This document shows positions 49,795-57,874 of a stretch of DNA of 64,000 nucleotides, piece by piece. Numbering within the stretch: position 1 is the stretch's first letter; the number at the start of each line of letters is the position of its first letter. Both the position numbers and the translations under genes were made by a program. Origin of the DNA: RPQJ01 sp044226195 (GTDB lineage Bacteria; Pseudomonadota; Gammaproteobacteria; Steroidobacterales; Steroidobacteraceae); contig JBGAHO010000020.1 in NCBI GenBank assembly GCA_044226195.1, forward strand, positions 1 through 64,000, given 5' to 3'. Below the pieces are notes generated by a model. The model was not told where the DNA came from. It saw nothing but the letters and a program-made list of their open reading frames with translations, and made no database searches.

Positions 49795-50387
49795 TGCGCC
49801 GCGGTGCCTGGATCCTGGCCGCGCTGGTACTCGCGGGGTGCGCGGTCTCGCCGCGCGCTCCCGAAGTCACCGGACGCACCGTCGATGCGCAACAGGTGCG
49901 GGACTGGTCAGCCCGCGGCCGGCTCGCGCTCGCGGTCGGGTCGGACGGGGGCAGCGGCAGCTTCGTCTGGACCCAGCGTGGCGACGTCGCCCAGGTGCGC
50001 GTCCAGGGGCCGCTCGGCGTCGGCGCGCTCGACATCGTGACCGATGGCGACTCGCTGACGGTATCCGATGCCGCCGGACAACGGCTCGATGCCGACGCCG
50101 CGCGCGAGCAGTTGCGCCAGCGACTCGGAGCGGACCTGCCGCTGGCCCAGATGCGTTACTGGCTGCTGGGCCTCGCCGCGCCCGGCGCGCCGGCCCGTCT
50201 GGAGGCGCAGGACGGCCGGCCCCGGAGCCTGGAGCAGGCGGGCTGGACCGTGCGGTATGAAGCGCTCGCTGCGATCCAGGGCTGGGATGTCCCGCAGCGC
50301 CTGACCGCGAGCCGCGAGTCGGCCCGGGTCCGCCTGATCGTCGACGAGTGGCAACTGCCGCCGGCCGGCACCGGGGCATCGCCGTGA
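49794..50387 (+). CDS. lolB: Outer-membrane lipoprotein receptor LolB
   Basis: LolB receives lipoproteins from LolA and inserts them in the outer membrane. The 197-residue product has its own lipobox (LVLAGC, Cys16), WSARGRLALAVGSDGGSGSFVWTQRGD, and the WDVPQRLTASRESARVRLIVDEWQL ending typical of LolB. The start overlaps the TPR gene by one base and the end overlaps ispE by GTGA. Confidence 0.9.
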   Translation: MRRGAWILAALVLAGCAVSPRAPEVTGRTVDAQQVRDWSARGRLALAVGSDGGSGSFVWTQRGDVAQVRVQGPLGVGALDIVTDGDSLTVSDAAGQRLDADAAREQLRQRLGADLPLAQMRYWLLGLAAPGAPARLEAQDGRPRSLEQAGWTVRYEALAAIQGWDVPQRLTASRESARVRLIVDEWQLPPAGTGASP

Positions 50388-51277
50388 CGACGGCCGAACC
50401 GCTCGGACTCCCCGACCCCTGGCCGGCTCCGGGCAAGCTGAACCTGTGCCTGCACATCGTCGGACGACGGGCCGACGGCTACCACCTGCTGCAGACCGCC
50501 TTCCAGTTCATCGATCTCGCGGACGACCTGCGCTTCTGGCAGCGCCCCCCAGGCATCATCGAGCGGATGGGCGACGTGCCGGGCGTGGCGCCGGAGGACG
50601 ACCTGACCATCCGCGCAGCCCGGGCGCTCGCCGCGGCCGGTCGAACCGAGGCCGGAGTGGCGATCGGGGTCGGCAAGAATCTCCCGATGCAGGGAGGAGT
50701 GGGCGGCGGGAGCTCCGACGCTGCCACCGTCCTGGTTGCCCTGAACGAATTGTGGGGGCTCGGCCTCGACGTCGACGCGCTCGCGACCCTCGGTCTGAAA
50801 CTCGGGGCCGACGTGCCGGTCTTCGTGCGTCAGCAGGCCGCCTGGGCGGAGGGCGTGGGCGAAGTGCTGACGCCGGCCGAGTTTCCCGAGGCCACCTACC
50901 TGCTGGTGCGGCCCGACGCCGCGGTCGGCACGGCGGAAATCTTCAAAGCCCCTGAATTGACAAGGGATTCGCCGGTAATCACAATTCGCGGTTTCCTGCA
51001 GGACGGTGGCCGCAACGATTGCGAGCCGGTGGTCCGGCGCCGCCATCCGGCGGTGGCCGAGGCGCTCGACTGGCTTGGGCGGTTCGGTCCGGCGCGACTC
51101 ACGGGCACGGGCTCGTGCGTGTTCGCGACGATGGCGGATGCGGAGGCGGCCGCGGCTGCGCTCGCGCAACTGCCGTCGCGCTGGCGAGGCTGGGTGGTGC
51201 GCGGACGCAATCGCTCGCCACTCGCCGACCGGCTCGCGCACGAGCGGCGAGGCCGGCACGCGGGCCGCGGTGGCTGA
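50384..51277 (+). CDS. ispE: 4-diphosphocytidyl-2-C-methyl-D-erythritol kinase
   Basis: IspE phosphorylates CDP-methylerythritol in the MEP isoprenoid pathway. The 297-residue GHMP kinase shows APGKLNLCLHIVGRRADGYHLL, the ATP loop LPMQGGVGGGSSDAATVLVAL, and LGADVPVFV, with GTGSCVFA towards the C-terminus. GTG 50384 overlaps the lolB stop. Upstream in-frame codons belong to lolB. tRNA-Gln follows 9 nt after the stop, and the lolB-ispE-tRNA-prs order is conserved in gammaproteobacteria. Confidence 0.95.
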   Translation: MTTAEPLGLPDPWPAPGKLNLCLHIVGRRADGYHLLQTAFQFIDLADDLRFWQRPPGIIERMGDVPGVAPEDDLTIRAARALAAAGRTEAGVAIGVGKNLPMQGGVGGGSSDAATVLVALNELWGLGLDVDALATLGLKLGADVPVFVRQQAAWAEGVGEVLTPAEFPEATYLLVRPDAAVGTAEIFKAPELTRDSPVITIRGFLQDGGRNDCEPVVRRRHPAVAEALDWLGRFGPARLTGTGSCVFATMADAEAAAAALAQLPSRWRGWVVRGRNRSPLADRLAHERRGRHAGRGG

Positions 51278-51286
51278 CGTATGCGT

Positions 51287-51361
51287 TGGGGTGTCGCCAA
51301 GCGGTAAGGCAGCGGGTTTTGATCCCGCCATACGGAGGTTCGAATCCTTCCACCCCAGCCA
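51287..51361 (+). tRNA. tRNA-Gln (anticodon UUG)
   Basis: This is a 75-nt cloverleaf with CCA encoded. The acceptor stem TGGGGTG pairs with CACCCCA (51351-51357), the discriminator is G, and CCA ends at 51361. The anticodon stem GCGGG/CCCGC (51312-51328) closes a 7-nt loop with TTG at positions 34-36, and the T loop reads TTCGAAT. It is located between ispE and prs, as in Pseudomonas and Xanthomonas relatives. Note that a GatCAB enzyme is also present in this window. Confidence 0.97.
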
Positions 51362-51439
51362 GCCCGCGCGGCGGCTGGTGTCGATGTCCGGGAGGCGGGC
51401 GCGGTCCGCTTCCCACGGTTTTTGGCAGAGAGGCTTCGG

Positions 51440-52393
51440 ATGGACGGCCCGTCGATCGCGGTGTTCACCGGCAATGCGAATCCGGCGCTGGCGCAGGACA
51501 TCGCGCGCTACCTGCAGCTTCCGCTCGGGCGCGCGCACGTCGGCCGCTTCAGCGACGGCGAGGTGACGGTCGAGCTGATGGAAAACGTGCGCGGGCGCGA
51601 CGTGTTCGTCGTGCAGTCCACGTGCCCGCCGGCCAACGACCACCTGATGGAGCTGCTGGTGATGGTCGATGCGTGCCGACGCGCATCGGCCGGCCGCCTC
51701 ACCGCGGTGATGCCGTATTTCGGCTACGCCCGCCAGGATCGCCGCCCGCGCGCCACGCGCGTCGCGATCACGGCGAAGGTGATTGCCAACATGCTCGCCG
51801 GCGTCGGCGTGCATCGCGTGCTGACGGTCGACCTGCACGCCGACCAGATCCAGGGGTTCTTCGACATCCCCGTGGACAACGTGTACAGCTCGCCGGTGCT
51901 GCTCGGCGAGGTGTGGAAGCAGAAATACGACGACCTGGTGGTCGTCTCGCCGGACGTCGGCGGCGTGGTGCGCGCGCGCGCGATCGCCAAGCGGCTCGAC
52001 GACGCGGACCTCGCGATCATCGACAAGCGTCGCCCGCGGGCAAACGTGTCGGAGGTCATGAACATCATCGGCGAGGTCGAGGGCAAGAGCTGCGTCCTCG
52101 TCGACGACATGGTGGATACCGCGGGCACGCTGTGCCAGGCGGCGAAGGCATTGAAGGATCACGGCGCGAAGCGCGTGGCCGCGTACATCACGCACCCCGT
52201 GCTGTCCGGCCCCGCCATCGACCGCATCGAGGCCTCGGGGCTGGACGAGCTGGTGGTGACGGACACGATCCCGCTGCGCGAGAACGCGCTGGCGTGCCGC
52301 AAGATCCGCCAGCTTTCGGTGGCCGGCCTCCTCGCGGAGACCATGCGCCGCATCCGCGACGAGGAGAGCGTGAGCTCGCTCTACCTCGACTGA
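51440..52393 (+). CDS. prs: Ribose-phosphate pyrophosphokinase (canonical)
   Basis: Prs makes PRPP from ribose-5-phosphate and ATP. The 317-residue protein has SIAVFTGNANPALAQDIARYL, the flexible loop YARQDRRPRATRVAITAK, LHADQIQGFFDIP, and the PRPP loop VLVDDMVDTAGTLCQAA. GAGAGG precedes ATG 51440 by about 7 nt, so I prefer it to the TTG at 51422. A divergent paralogue lies at 62516-63514. Confidence 0.96.
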   Translation: MDGPSIAVFTGNANPALAQDIARYLQLPLGRAHVGRFSDGEVTVELMENVRGRDVFVVQSTCPPANDHLMELLVMVDACRRASAGRLTAVMPYFGYARQDRRPRATRVAITAKVIANMLAGVGVHRVLTVDLHADQIQGFFDIPVDNVYSSPVLLGEVWKQKYDDLVVVSPDVGGVVRARAIAKRLDDADLAIIDKRRPRANVSEVMNIIGEVEGKSCVLVDDMVDTAGTLCQAAKALKDHGAKRVAAYITHPVLSGPAIDRIEASGLDELVVTDTIPLRENALACRKIRQLSVAGLLAETMRRIRDEESVSSLYLD

Positions 52394-52459
52394 TTTTACG
52401 GGTGTCCCGCGGGATTGGTCGCGATCCGCGGGGCGATTTGACGACAACTGGAGACACAC

Positions 52460-53170
52460 ATGAAAACCGCATTCGAACTCGCCGCCGAGTTCCGTGACGC
52501 CGAGGGCAAAGGTGCGAGCCGCCGCCTGCGTCGCGTGAACAAGGTCCCCGCCATCCTCTACGGTGGCCACCGTGAACCGCGCGCCCTGGCGCTCGATCAC
52601 ACCAAGCTCCTGCTGATGCTCGACAACGAGCGCTTCTACTCCACCATCATCAACCTGAAGGTGGGCGAGCTGAGCCAGGCGGCGATCCTGAAGGACGTCC
52701 AGCGCCATCCGGCGAAGAACGCCGTGCTGCACGTCGACCTGCAGCGGGTCCTCGAGGACGAGAAGATCCGCATCACGATCCCGCTGCACTTCAAGGGCGA
52801 GGCCGCTTCGCCGGGCGTGAAGGCCGGCGGAGTCGTTTCGCACCTGCGCAACGAAGTCGAGGTCAGCTGCCTGCCGAAGGACCTGCCGGAGTTCGTGGAC
52901 GTGGACCTGTCGGGCGTCGGCATCAACCAGATGCTGTACCTCGCGGACCTCAAGCTGCCGGAAGGCGTCGAGATCCTCGAACTGAGCCACGGGCGCAATT
53001 CGCCGATCGTCTCGATCCACCACGCGCGTGCCGAGGAAGTCGAAACGCCGGCGGCCGAAGCGGCTGCGGGCGCGGCAGCAGCGGCTCCGGCTGCGGGCGC
53101 GGCTCCGGCGGCGGCGGCGGCTGCCAAGCCGGCGGCCGATGCCAAGGCCGGCAAGGACGCGAAGAAGTAA
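52460..53170 (+). CDS. rplY: Ribosomal protein bL25, long (Ctc) form
   Basis: bL25 binds 5S rRNA. The 236-residue protein contains the L25 domain (residues 1-95, GKGASRRLRRVNKVPAILYGG), the C-terminal TL5/CTC beta domain (to about 190, PKDLPEFVDVDLSGVGINQMLYL), and a 45-residue Ala/Pro/Lys-rich tail ending in KAGKDAKK. Such tails are common in this family in Proteobacteria. TGGAGA precedes the ATG. A strong hairpin terminator follows. Confidence 0.95.
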   Translation: MKTAFELAAEFRDAEGKGASRRLRRVNKVPAILYGGHREPRALALDHTKLLLMLDNERFYSTIINLKVGELSQAAILKDVQRHPAKNAVLHVDLQRVLEDEKIRITIPLHFKGEAASPGVKAGGVVSHLRNEVEVSCLPKDLPEFVDVDLSGVGINQMLYLADLKLPEGVEILELSHGRNSPIVSIHHARAEEVETPAAEAAAGAAAAAPAAGAAPAAAAAAKPAADAKAGKDAKK

Positions 53171-53190
53171 GACGCGTACCGGTCGTGAAC

Positions 53191-53224
53191 GACGGGCCGT
53201 CCTTTGGGGCGGCCCGTCTTCTTT
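53191..53224 (+). terminator. Rho-independent terminator of rplY
   Basis: GACGGGCCG and CGGCCCGTC form a perfect 9-bp stem with a 10-nt loop, followed by TTCTTT. It starts 20 nt after the rplY stop and ends before pth. The clearest intrinsic terminator in the window. Confidence 0.85.
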
Positions 53225-53260
53225 CACTTCCCGGCATCGCCCCGCAGGACGCATCCATCC

Positions 53261-53845
53261 ATGGCCGGCACACCGCTGCAGATCGTCGTCGGACTCGGCA
53301 ACCCGGGCCCCGAGCATCGCCTCACGCGGCACAACGCGGGCTTCTGGTTCGTGGACGCGCTCGCGCGCGTGCACAGCGCGCCGTTCCGGCCGCATGCGCG
53401 CTACCAGGGTGAGATCGCCAAGGTCACGCACGAAGGGCACGAGCTGATCCTGCTCAAGCCGCAGACCTACATGAACCGCAGCGGCCTCGCGATCCGCGCG
53501 CTCGTCGACTACGTGAAGGCGCCCGTCACCGAGGTGCTGGTCGTGCACGACGAGCTCGACCTGCCGCCGGGCACCGCGCGGCTGAAGTTCGGCGGCGGTC
53601 ACGGCGGGCACAACGGGTTGCGCGACACGATCACGCACTGCGGGCCGGATTTCTGGCGCCTGCGCGTCGGCATCGGCCACCCGGGCGACAAGTCGCAGGT
53701 CATCGACTACGTCCTGCAGCGGGCGTCGTCCGCAGACGAGCAGGCCATCATCGGCAGCGTGTCGGCCGGGCTCGAATCGCTGGCCGTGTTCCTGCGCGAC
53801 GGCGCCGAGCGCGCCATGAAGCAGCTGCACACCGCGGAGAAGTAA
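53261..53845 (+). CDS. pth: Peptidyl-tRNA hydrolase
   Basis: Pth releases peptides from drop-off peptidyl-tRNAs. The 194-residue protein shows IVVGLGNPGPEHRLTRHNAGFWFVD with the catalytic His, KPQTYMNRSG, VVHDELDLPPGTARLKFGGGHGGHNGLRD, and RVGIGHPG. ATG 53261 fits the family N-terminus. The stop overlaps the ychF start (TAATG). Confidence 0.96.
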   Translation: MAGTPLQIVVGLGNPGPEHRLTRHNAGFWFVDALARVHSAPFRPHARYQGEIAKVTHEGHELILLKPQTYMNRSGLAIRALVDYVKAPVTEVLVVHDELDLPPGTARLKFGGGHGGHNGLRDTITHCGPDFWRLRVGIGHPGDKSQVIDYVLQRASSADEQAIIGSVSAGLESLAVFLRDGAERAMKQLHTAEK

Positions 53846-54942
53846 TGGGCATCAAGTGCGGCATCGTGGGCTTGCCGAACGTCGGCAAGTCGACGCTCTT
53901 CAACGCGGTCACGCAGGCGCAAAACGCCGCGGCCGCCAACTATCCCTTCTGCACGATCGATCCGAACGTCGGCGTGGTGCCGGTGCCGGACGCGCGTCTC
54001 AAGGCGCTCGCGGCGATCGTGAAGCCCGAGAAGATCCTGCCGACCACCGTCGAGTTCGTCGACATCGCGGGTCTCGTGGCCGGCGCGTCGAAGGGCGAGG
54101 GCCTCGGCAACAAGTTCCTCGCGCACATCCGCGAGACCGACGCGATCGCGCACGTCGTGCGCTGCTTCGAGAACGACGACATCGTGCACGTGTCGGGCAA
54201 GGTCGATCCGCTGCGCGACATCGACGTGATCAACACCGAGCTCGCGCTCGCCGACCTCGATACCGTCGAGCGCGGTCATCGCCGTGCCGAGAAGGACGCC
54301 AAGGCGGGCGACAAGGACGCGATCAAGCTGCGCGACCTGCTGAAGCGCATGCAGCAGCACCTCGATTCGGGCAAGCCGGCGCGTACGCTGCCGATGGATG
54401 CCGCGACCGAGAAGCCGCTGCTGCGCGAGTTCTGCCTGATCACGCTGAAGCCGCTGATGTACGTCGCGAACGTGGCCGAGGGCGGCTTCAAGGACAACCC
54501 GCACCTCGCCGCCGTCGAGATGCGTGCGGCGGAAGAGGGCGCCGACGTGGTGCCGGTGTGCGCGGCCATCGAGGCCGAGATCGCGCAGCTCGACGAGGAG
54601 GATCGCATCGCGTTCCTCGAAGAGCTGGGCCTGCACGAGCCGGGCCTCGATCGCGTGATCCGCGCGGCGTATCACCTGCTCGGGCTGCTGACGTTCTTCA
54701 CCGCGGGCGTCAAGGAAGTGCGCGCGTGGACGACGCACATCGGCGCACTGGCGCCGCAGGCGGCGGGCGAAATCCACACGGATTTCGAGAAGGGCTTCAT
54801 CCGCGCCGAGGTGATCTCCTACGAGGACTTCATCGCGCTCAAGGGCGAGCAGGGCGCCAAGGAAGCCGGCAAGATGCGCCTCGAGGGCAAGGAATACGTC
54901 GTCCGCGAGGGCGACGTCATGCACTTCCGCTTCAACGTCTAG
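53845..54942 (+). CDS. ychF: Ribosome-associated ATPase YchF
   Basis: YchF/OLA1 is an Obg-like P-loop protein that prefers ATP and associates with ribosomes and redox responses. The 365-residue protein begins MGIKCGIVGLPNVGKSTLFNAVTQAQ, with VEFVDIAGLVAGASKGEGLGN (G3) and a C-terminal TGS domain ending VVREGDVMHFRFNV. Its TAG stop forms the first three bases of the second repeat copy. Confidence 0.96.
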   Translation: MGIKCGIVGLPNVGKSTLFNAVTQAQNAAAANYPFCTIDPNVGVVPVPDARLKALAAIVKPEKILPTTVEFVDIAGLVAGASKGEGLGNKFLAHIRETDAIAHVVRCFENDDIVHVSGKVDPLRDIDVINTELALADLDTVERGHRRAEKDAKAGDKDAIKLRDLLKRMQQHLDSGKPARTLPMDAATEKPLLREFCLITLKPLMYVANVAEGGFKDNPHLAAVEMRAAEEGADVVPVCAAIEAEIAQLDEEDRIAFLEELGLHEPGLDRVIRAAYHLLGLLTFFTAGVKEVRAWTTHIGALAPQAAGEIHTDFEKGFIRAEVISYEDFIALKGEQGAKEAGKMRLEGKEYVVREGDVMHFRFNV

Positions 54943-54959
54943 GGGACATTCCTCTTTTT
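54940..54959 (+). repeat. Short interspersed repeat, copy B (overlaps the ychF stop)
   Basis: TAGGGGACATTCCTCTTTTT: the first TAG is the ychF stop codon. It has the same hairpin and T-run as copy A, with five Ts, and is in sense orientation to ychF. Together with copy C, 1.2 kb away and inverted, it brackets glpQ. Confidence 0.8.
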
Positions 54960-54973
54960 CCGGCCCGGTCTTG

Positions 54974-54979
54974 TAGACT
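54974..54979 (+). promoter_or_regulatory. Possible -10 element of glpQ
   Basis: TAGACT lies 7 nt before the glpQ ATG with no Shine-Dalgarno between, so a leaderless transcript is possible. The hexamer is a moderate match and the -35 is unclear. Confidence 0.3.
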
Positions 54980-54986
54980 CCCGGGC

Positions 54987-56141
54987 ATGCGAACCACCGT
55001 CCGGTGCCTGGCTTTCGTCGTCGCGGCGTTCGCCGTCGGAGGGGTGCCGGCTGAGCGAGGGGTGGCTGCGGCACCCGACCAGGTCATGCACCCGATCATC
55101 ATCGCGCACCGCGGCGCCTCCGGGTACCGCCCCGAGCACACGCTCGAGGGCTATCGCCTCGCCATCGCGATGGGCGCCGACTTCATCGAGCCCGACCTCG
55201 TGTCGACGCGCGACGGGCACCTGGTCGCGCGCCACGAACCCAACATCACCGAGACCACCGACGTCGCGCGCCATCCGGAGTTCGCGGCGCGCCGCACCAC
55301 GAAAGTCATCGACGGCGTCGAGCAGACCGGCTGGTTCACTACGGACTTCACGCTGGAGGAATTGCGCACGCTGCGCGCCGTGCAGTCGCGAGCCGACCGG
55401 TCCCATGCGTTCGATGGCCAGTTCGCCATTCCGACGCTGGAGGAGATCATCGACCTCGCCCGGCACGAATCGAAGGCGCGGGGCCGCGTGATCGGCATCT
55501 ATCCGGAGACCAAGCACCCGACCTGGCACTGCGAGCAGGGGCTGGCGATCGAACCGAGGCTGCTCGAGGCGCTGGCGCGCGTCGGCTGGACGAAGCGCAC
55601 CTCGCCGGTGTTCATCCAGTCGTTCGAGTCGGGCAACCTGCAGTGGCTGCGCGCGCACACCAAGGTTCGCCTGATGCAGCTGGTCGGGGGTGCGTCGCTG
55701 ACCGCCGACGGCCGCGTCACGCCCGATCCGTCGTGGCAGGCGCAGGGCCGTTGCAAGCTCTTTGCCGCACAGGTGCCGCCGACGGATTTCAGTACGGCGG
55801 CATCCTTCGCGCAGATCGCACGCTATGCCGACGTGATCGGTCCCTGGAAGCGGCACATCGTCGGCTCGCGCGAAACGCAGCCGAACGACCCGAGTGAAGC
55901 GACGCGGCGTACGACCACGCCGACGCAGTTCGTCGCGCTGGCGCATGCCGCGGGACTCCTCGTGCATCCGTGGACGTTCCGCAACGAGGCGCAGTACCTC
56001 GCCGCCGACTACAGCGGTGATCCGGCGGCGGAGTACCGGCAGTTCATGGCGCTGGGCATCGACGGCCTGTTCACGGATTTCACGGACACGGCGGTCGCTG
56101 CGCGGACCCGATTCCTCGCCGAGGATCGCCCGACGCGCTGA
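54987..56141 (+). CDS. glpQ: Exported glycerophosphodiester phosphodiesterase
   Basis: GlpQ hydrolyses deacylated phospholipids to glycerol-3-phosphate and an alcohol in the periplasm. The 384-residue protein has a signal peptide (about 1-29) and the GDPD barrel with IIAHRGASGYRPEHTLEGYRLAI, DFIEPDLVSTRDGHLVARHEPNI and YPETKHPTWH, ending IDGLFTDFTDTAV. Length and the export signal fit GlpQ and not cytoplasmic UgpQ. It stands alone between inverted copies of the short repeat. A perfect GC hairpin follows its stop directly. Confidence 0.92.
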   Translation: MRTTVRCLAFVVAAFAVGGVPAERGVAAAPDQVMHPIIIAHRGASGYRPEHTLEGYRLAIAMGADFIEPDLVSTRDGHLVARHEPNITETTDVARHPEFAARRTTKVIDGVEQTGWFTTDFTLEELRTLRAVQSRADRSHAFDGQFAIPTLEEIIDLARHESKARGRVIGIYPETKHPTWHCEQGLAIEPRLLEALARVGWTKRTSPVFIQSFESGNLQWLRAHTKVRLMQLVGGASLTADGRVTPDPSWQAQGRCKLFAAQVPPTDFSTAASFAQIARYADVIGPWKRHIVGSRETQPNDPSEATRRTTTPTQFVALAHAAGLLVHPWTFRNEAQYLAADYSGDPAAEYRQFMALGIDGLFTDFTDTAVAARTRFLAEDRPTR

Positions 56142-56165
56142 CCGGGGCGACGGTGGTCGCCCCGG
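56142..56165. terminator. GC-rich hairpin directly after glpQ
   Basis: CCGGGGCGAC and GTCGCCCCGG are a perfect 10-bp inverted repeat with the 4-nt loop GGTG, beginning at the base after the glpQ stop. No T-run follows, so it may protect the mRNA 3' end as well as slow RNA polymerase. Confidence 0.6.
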
Positions 56166-56183
56166 CTCGGGTCGTGCATGCAG

Positions 56184-56203
56184 GAAAAGAGGAATGTCCC
56201 CGA
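56184..56203 (-). repeat. Short interspersed repeat, copy C (after the unknown secreted-protein gene)
   Basis: On the minus strand it reads TCGGGGACATTCCTCTTTTC and begins at the base after the TAA stop of the gene at 56204-57535. It shares the 17-mer GGGGACATTCCTCTTTT with copies A and B, and like them is in sense orientation to the gene it follows. Confidence 0.8.
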
Positions 56204-57535
56204 TTACGGGATTGCCTGCTTGGCGGCGTCGATCGCGTCCTTCAGGCTGAAGCCCTTCTTCTTTTTCTTCTTCTTGTCGTCGCCCGACGCGCCCTGGTCG
56301 CCGCTGCCGTCACTGCCCGTGGCCGCCTCGTCGGAGGCACCGCCGGTGTCTCCCATCTCGGGCATGCCGAGCATCGTGAATGCGACCGACTTCACGCGCA
56401 CCTTGAGCGCCCAGTCCGGTTCCCACGCGACTTTCGGATCGCTCGGGCGCGGCGGATACGCGAGGTTCAGCTCGGTGCCGTAGGCGATCATGCGCAGCAT
56501 GCCGCCGCTGCCTTCGGGGAAGATCCCCTTCGGGATCTCGCAGGTCGTGGTCGTCGGGGCGAGCAGCACTTTCTCCTTCAGCCACTGGTCGACCGACTTG
56601 TTGGTCTGGTAGTCGACGAGCCCGAAGCCCGAGTCCGGCAATTCGCTCGAGGTCCACAACGTCATCTCGGCGCCGCCGCCTTCGTCGCCCTTGCCACCCA
56701 TCGCCGCGATGAAATACGCGCGGGCCGTCGGGAGGGCCTGCCACGACAGCTGCGTGACGCCGGCGTTGTCCGCCTGCTTCAGCACGATCGGCGGCATGAT
56801 GTCCTGCTGCGCCGGCAGGTTGAACTTGAAGCTGTCCGGCACGCCCTGGCCGGTGAACGCGTGCGCGCCGACGAGCGACGCGCCGGCCGGCACCATGCGC
56901 TTGTCGACGAGGTTCGGCCACACGGGGCGGCCGGGCGCAGAGTGCGTGCCACGCTGGGTGGCGCGACGGCCCTTGAAGATCTCGGCGAGCTGGCCAATGG
57001 TGCCGTTCGAGAAGTCCACTTCCTTGGGCTGCCCTGGACGGATCGCGGCCCCGCAGCCCCAGTACAGCTTGATCTTGCCCTTGGGCTGTTCCGCCGGCTC
57101 CTCGGGCACGTCCTCGCCGCCGGTCTCCTTCACGGGCTTGGCCTGCGGCAGCACCTTCAGCTGCAGGCTCGGCGCGAGTTTGCTGGCATCCGGCACGGCC
57201 TGCACGGCTTCACTGAGGCTCGGATTGCGGCTGGTGCGCAGGGTCACGTCGAGGAAGCTGCCGCTGCCGCCCCAGCGCGTGTGACCGAACTGGTTCTCCT
57301 GCGAGTGGCCGCCGAACAGCGCCGACAACGGAGTGTTGCCGCCGCCACCGCCTCCCATCATGCCGCCCATCATGGCCCCCATCCCGCCCGGGGACGCAAA
57401 GGTCGCGATGTCGATCCAGGCCTGCGCAACGGGCGGCTTGTCCGCCGGTCGCTGGGGCGCCGTTTCGGCGGCGGGCAGGTCCGCCGGGACGACGAGCGCG
57501 GAGGTGAGCAGACAGGTGGTGATTGCGCGCTTCAT
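56204..57535 (-). CDS. Unknown secreted protein with Gly/Met-rich and poly-Lys segments
   Basis: I do not recognise a characterised family. The 443-residue product has a signal peptide (residues 1-22, cut near PAAET) and a Gly/Met run around residues 50-66 (MGAMMGGMMGGGGGG). The middle part has IKLYWGCGAAIRPGQP, SGTHSAPGRP-like turns and SWQALPTARAYFIAAMGG, while TTTTCEIPKGIF and LNLAYPPRPSDPKVAWEPDWALKV lie nearer the end. It then has an acidic Gly/Ser/Asp linker, seven consecutive lysines, and a short amphipathic C-terminal helix (FSLKDAIDAAKQAIP). ATG 57535 is chosen for the signal peptide. It is monocistronic, with copy C of the repeat at its end. Confidence 0.75.
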   Translation of the reverse strand: MKRAITTCLLTSALVVPADLPAAETAPQRPADKPPVAQAWIDIATFASPGGMGAMMGGMMGGGGGGNTPLSALFGGHSQENQFGHTRWGGSGSFLDVTLRTSRNPSLSEAVQAVPDASKLAPSLQLKVLPQAKPVKETGGEDVPEEPAEQPKGKIKLYWGCGAAIRPGQPKEVDFSNGTIGQLAEIFKGRRATQRGTHSAPGRPVWPNLVDKRMVPAGASLVGAHAFTGQGVPDSFKFNLPAQQDIMPPIVLKQADNAGVTQLSWQALPTARAYFIAAMGGKGDEGGGAEMTLWTSSELPDSGFGLVDYQTNKSVDQWLKEKVLLAPTTTTCEIPKGIFPEGSGGMLRMIAYGTELNLAYPPRPSDPKVAWEPDWALKVRVKSVAFTMLGMPEMGDTGGASDEAATGSDGSGDQGASGDDKKKKKKKGFSLKDAIDAAKQAIP

Positions 57536-57620
57536 GGCCTTTTCCCTCGGCATTCGGCCGTTTTCGGCAAGTCTGGCACAGGGGCGGGGCGGTGCAAGTG
57601 CCATAGGTCACCGCGGCGCC

Positions 57621-57649
57621 TTGACTCGCCGCACCCCGGGGCCGAAAAT
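57621..57649 (+). promoter_or_regulatory. Predicted promoter of tRNA-Met
   Basis: TTGACT (57621-57626), a 17-nt spacer and GAAAAT (57644-57649) lie about 42 nt upstream of the tRNA. The -10 lies inside a GC-rich inverted repeat (GGGGCCG...CGGCCCC, 57639-57658). The bases after it are strongly GC-rich, as in stringently controlled stable-RNA promoters. Confidence 0.55.
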
Positions 57650-57691
57650 TCGCGGCCCCGTACGGGCCCCCCGGCCCGGACCCTGCCTCGT

Positions 57692-57768
<77 letters not shown>

Positions 57769-57795
57769 TCTCCCCGACGTCGCTTGGCAAGACCC

Positions 57796-57834
57796 CGAAA
57801 ACGAAACGGCCGGCGACTTGCGTCACCGGCCGTT
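57796..57834 (-). terminator. Intrinsic terminator of the PEP-CTERM gene
   Basis: AACGGCCGG and CCGGCCGTT (57805-57834) form a 9-bp stem that extends inward as GAC/GTC past one mismatch. On the minus strand it is followed by TTCGTTTTC (57804-57796), so it terminates the minus-strand gene 40 nt after its stop. It may also stop tRNA-Met transcription. Confidence 0.75.
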
Positions 57835-57874
57835 CCGCATCCCGGACTCGGTCCGGGCGTATGCCGGATGCGTC

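Noticed and set aside
53030..53165. Ala/Lys-rich repeat at the end of rplY as a separate repeat element
   Set aside because: It is the low-complexity C-terminal tail common in long bL25 proteins. The GC-rich codons make it look repetitive.
50156..53830. A 1224-codon open frame on the minus strand across ispE, prs, rplY and pth
   Set aside because: It crosses four well-supported plus-strand genes and a tRNA, and its composition is that of an antisense shadow.
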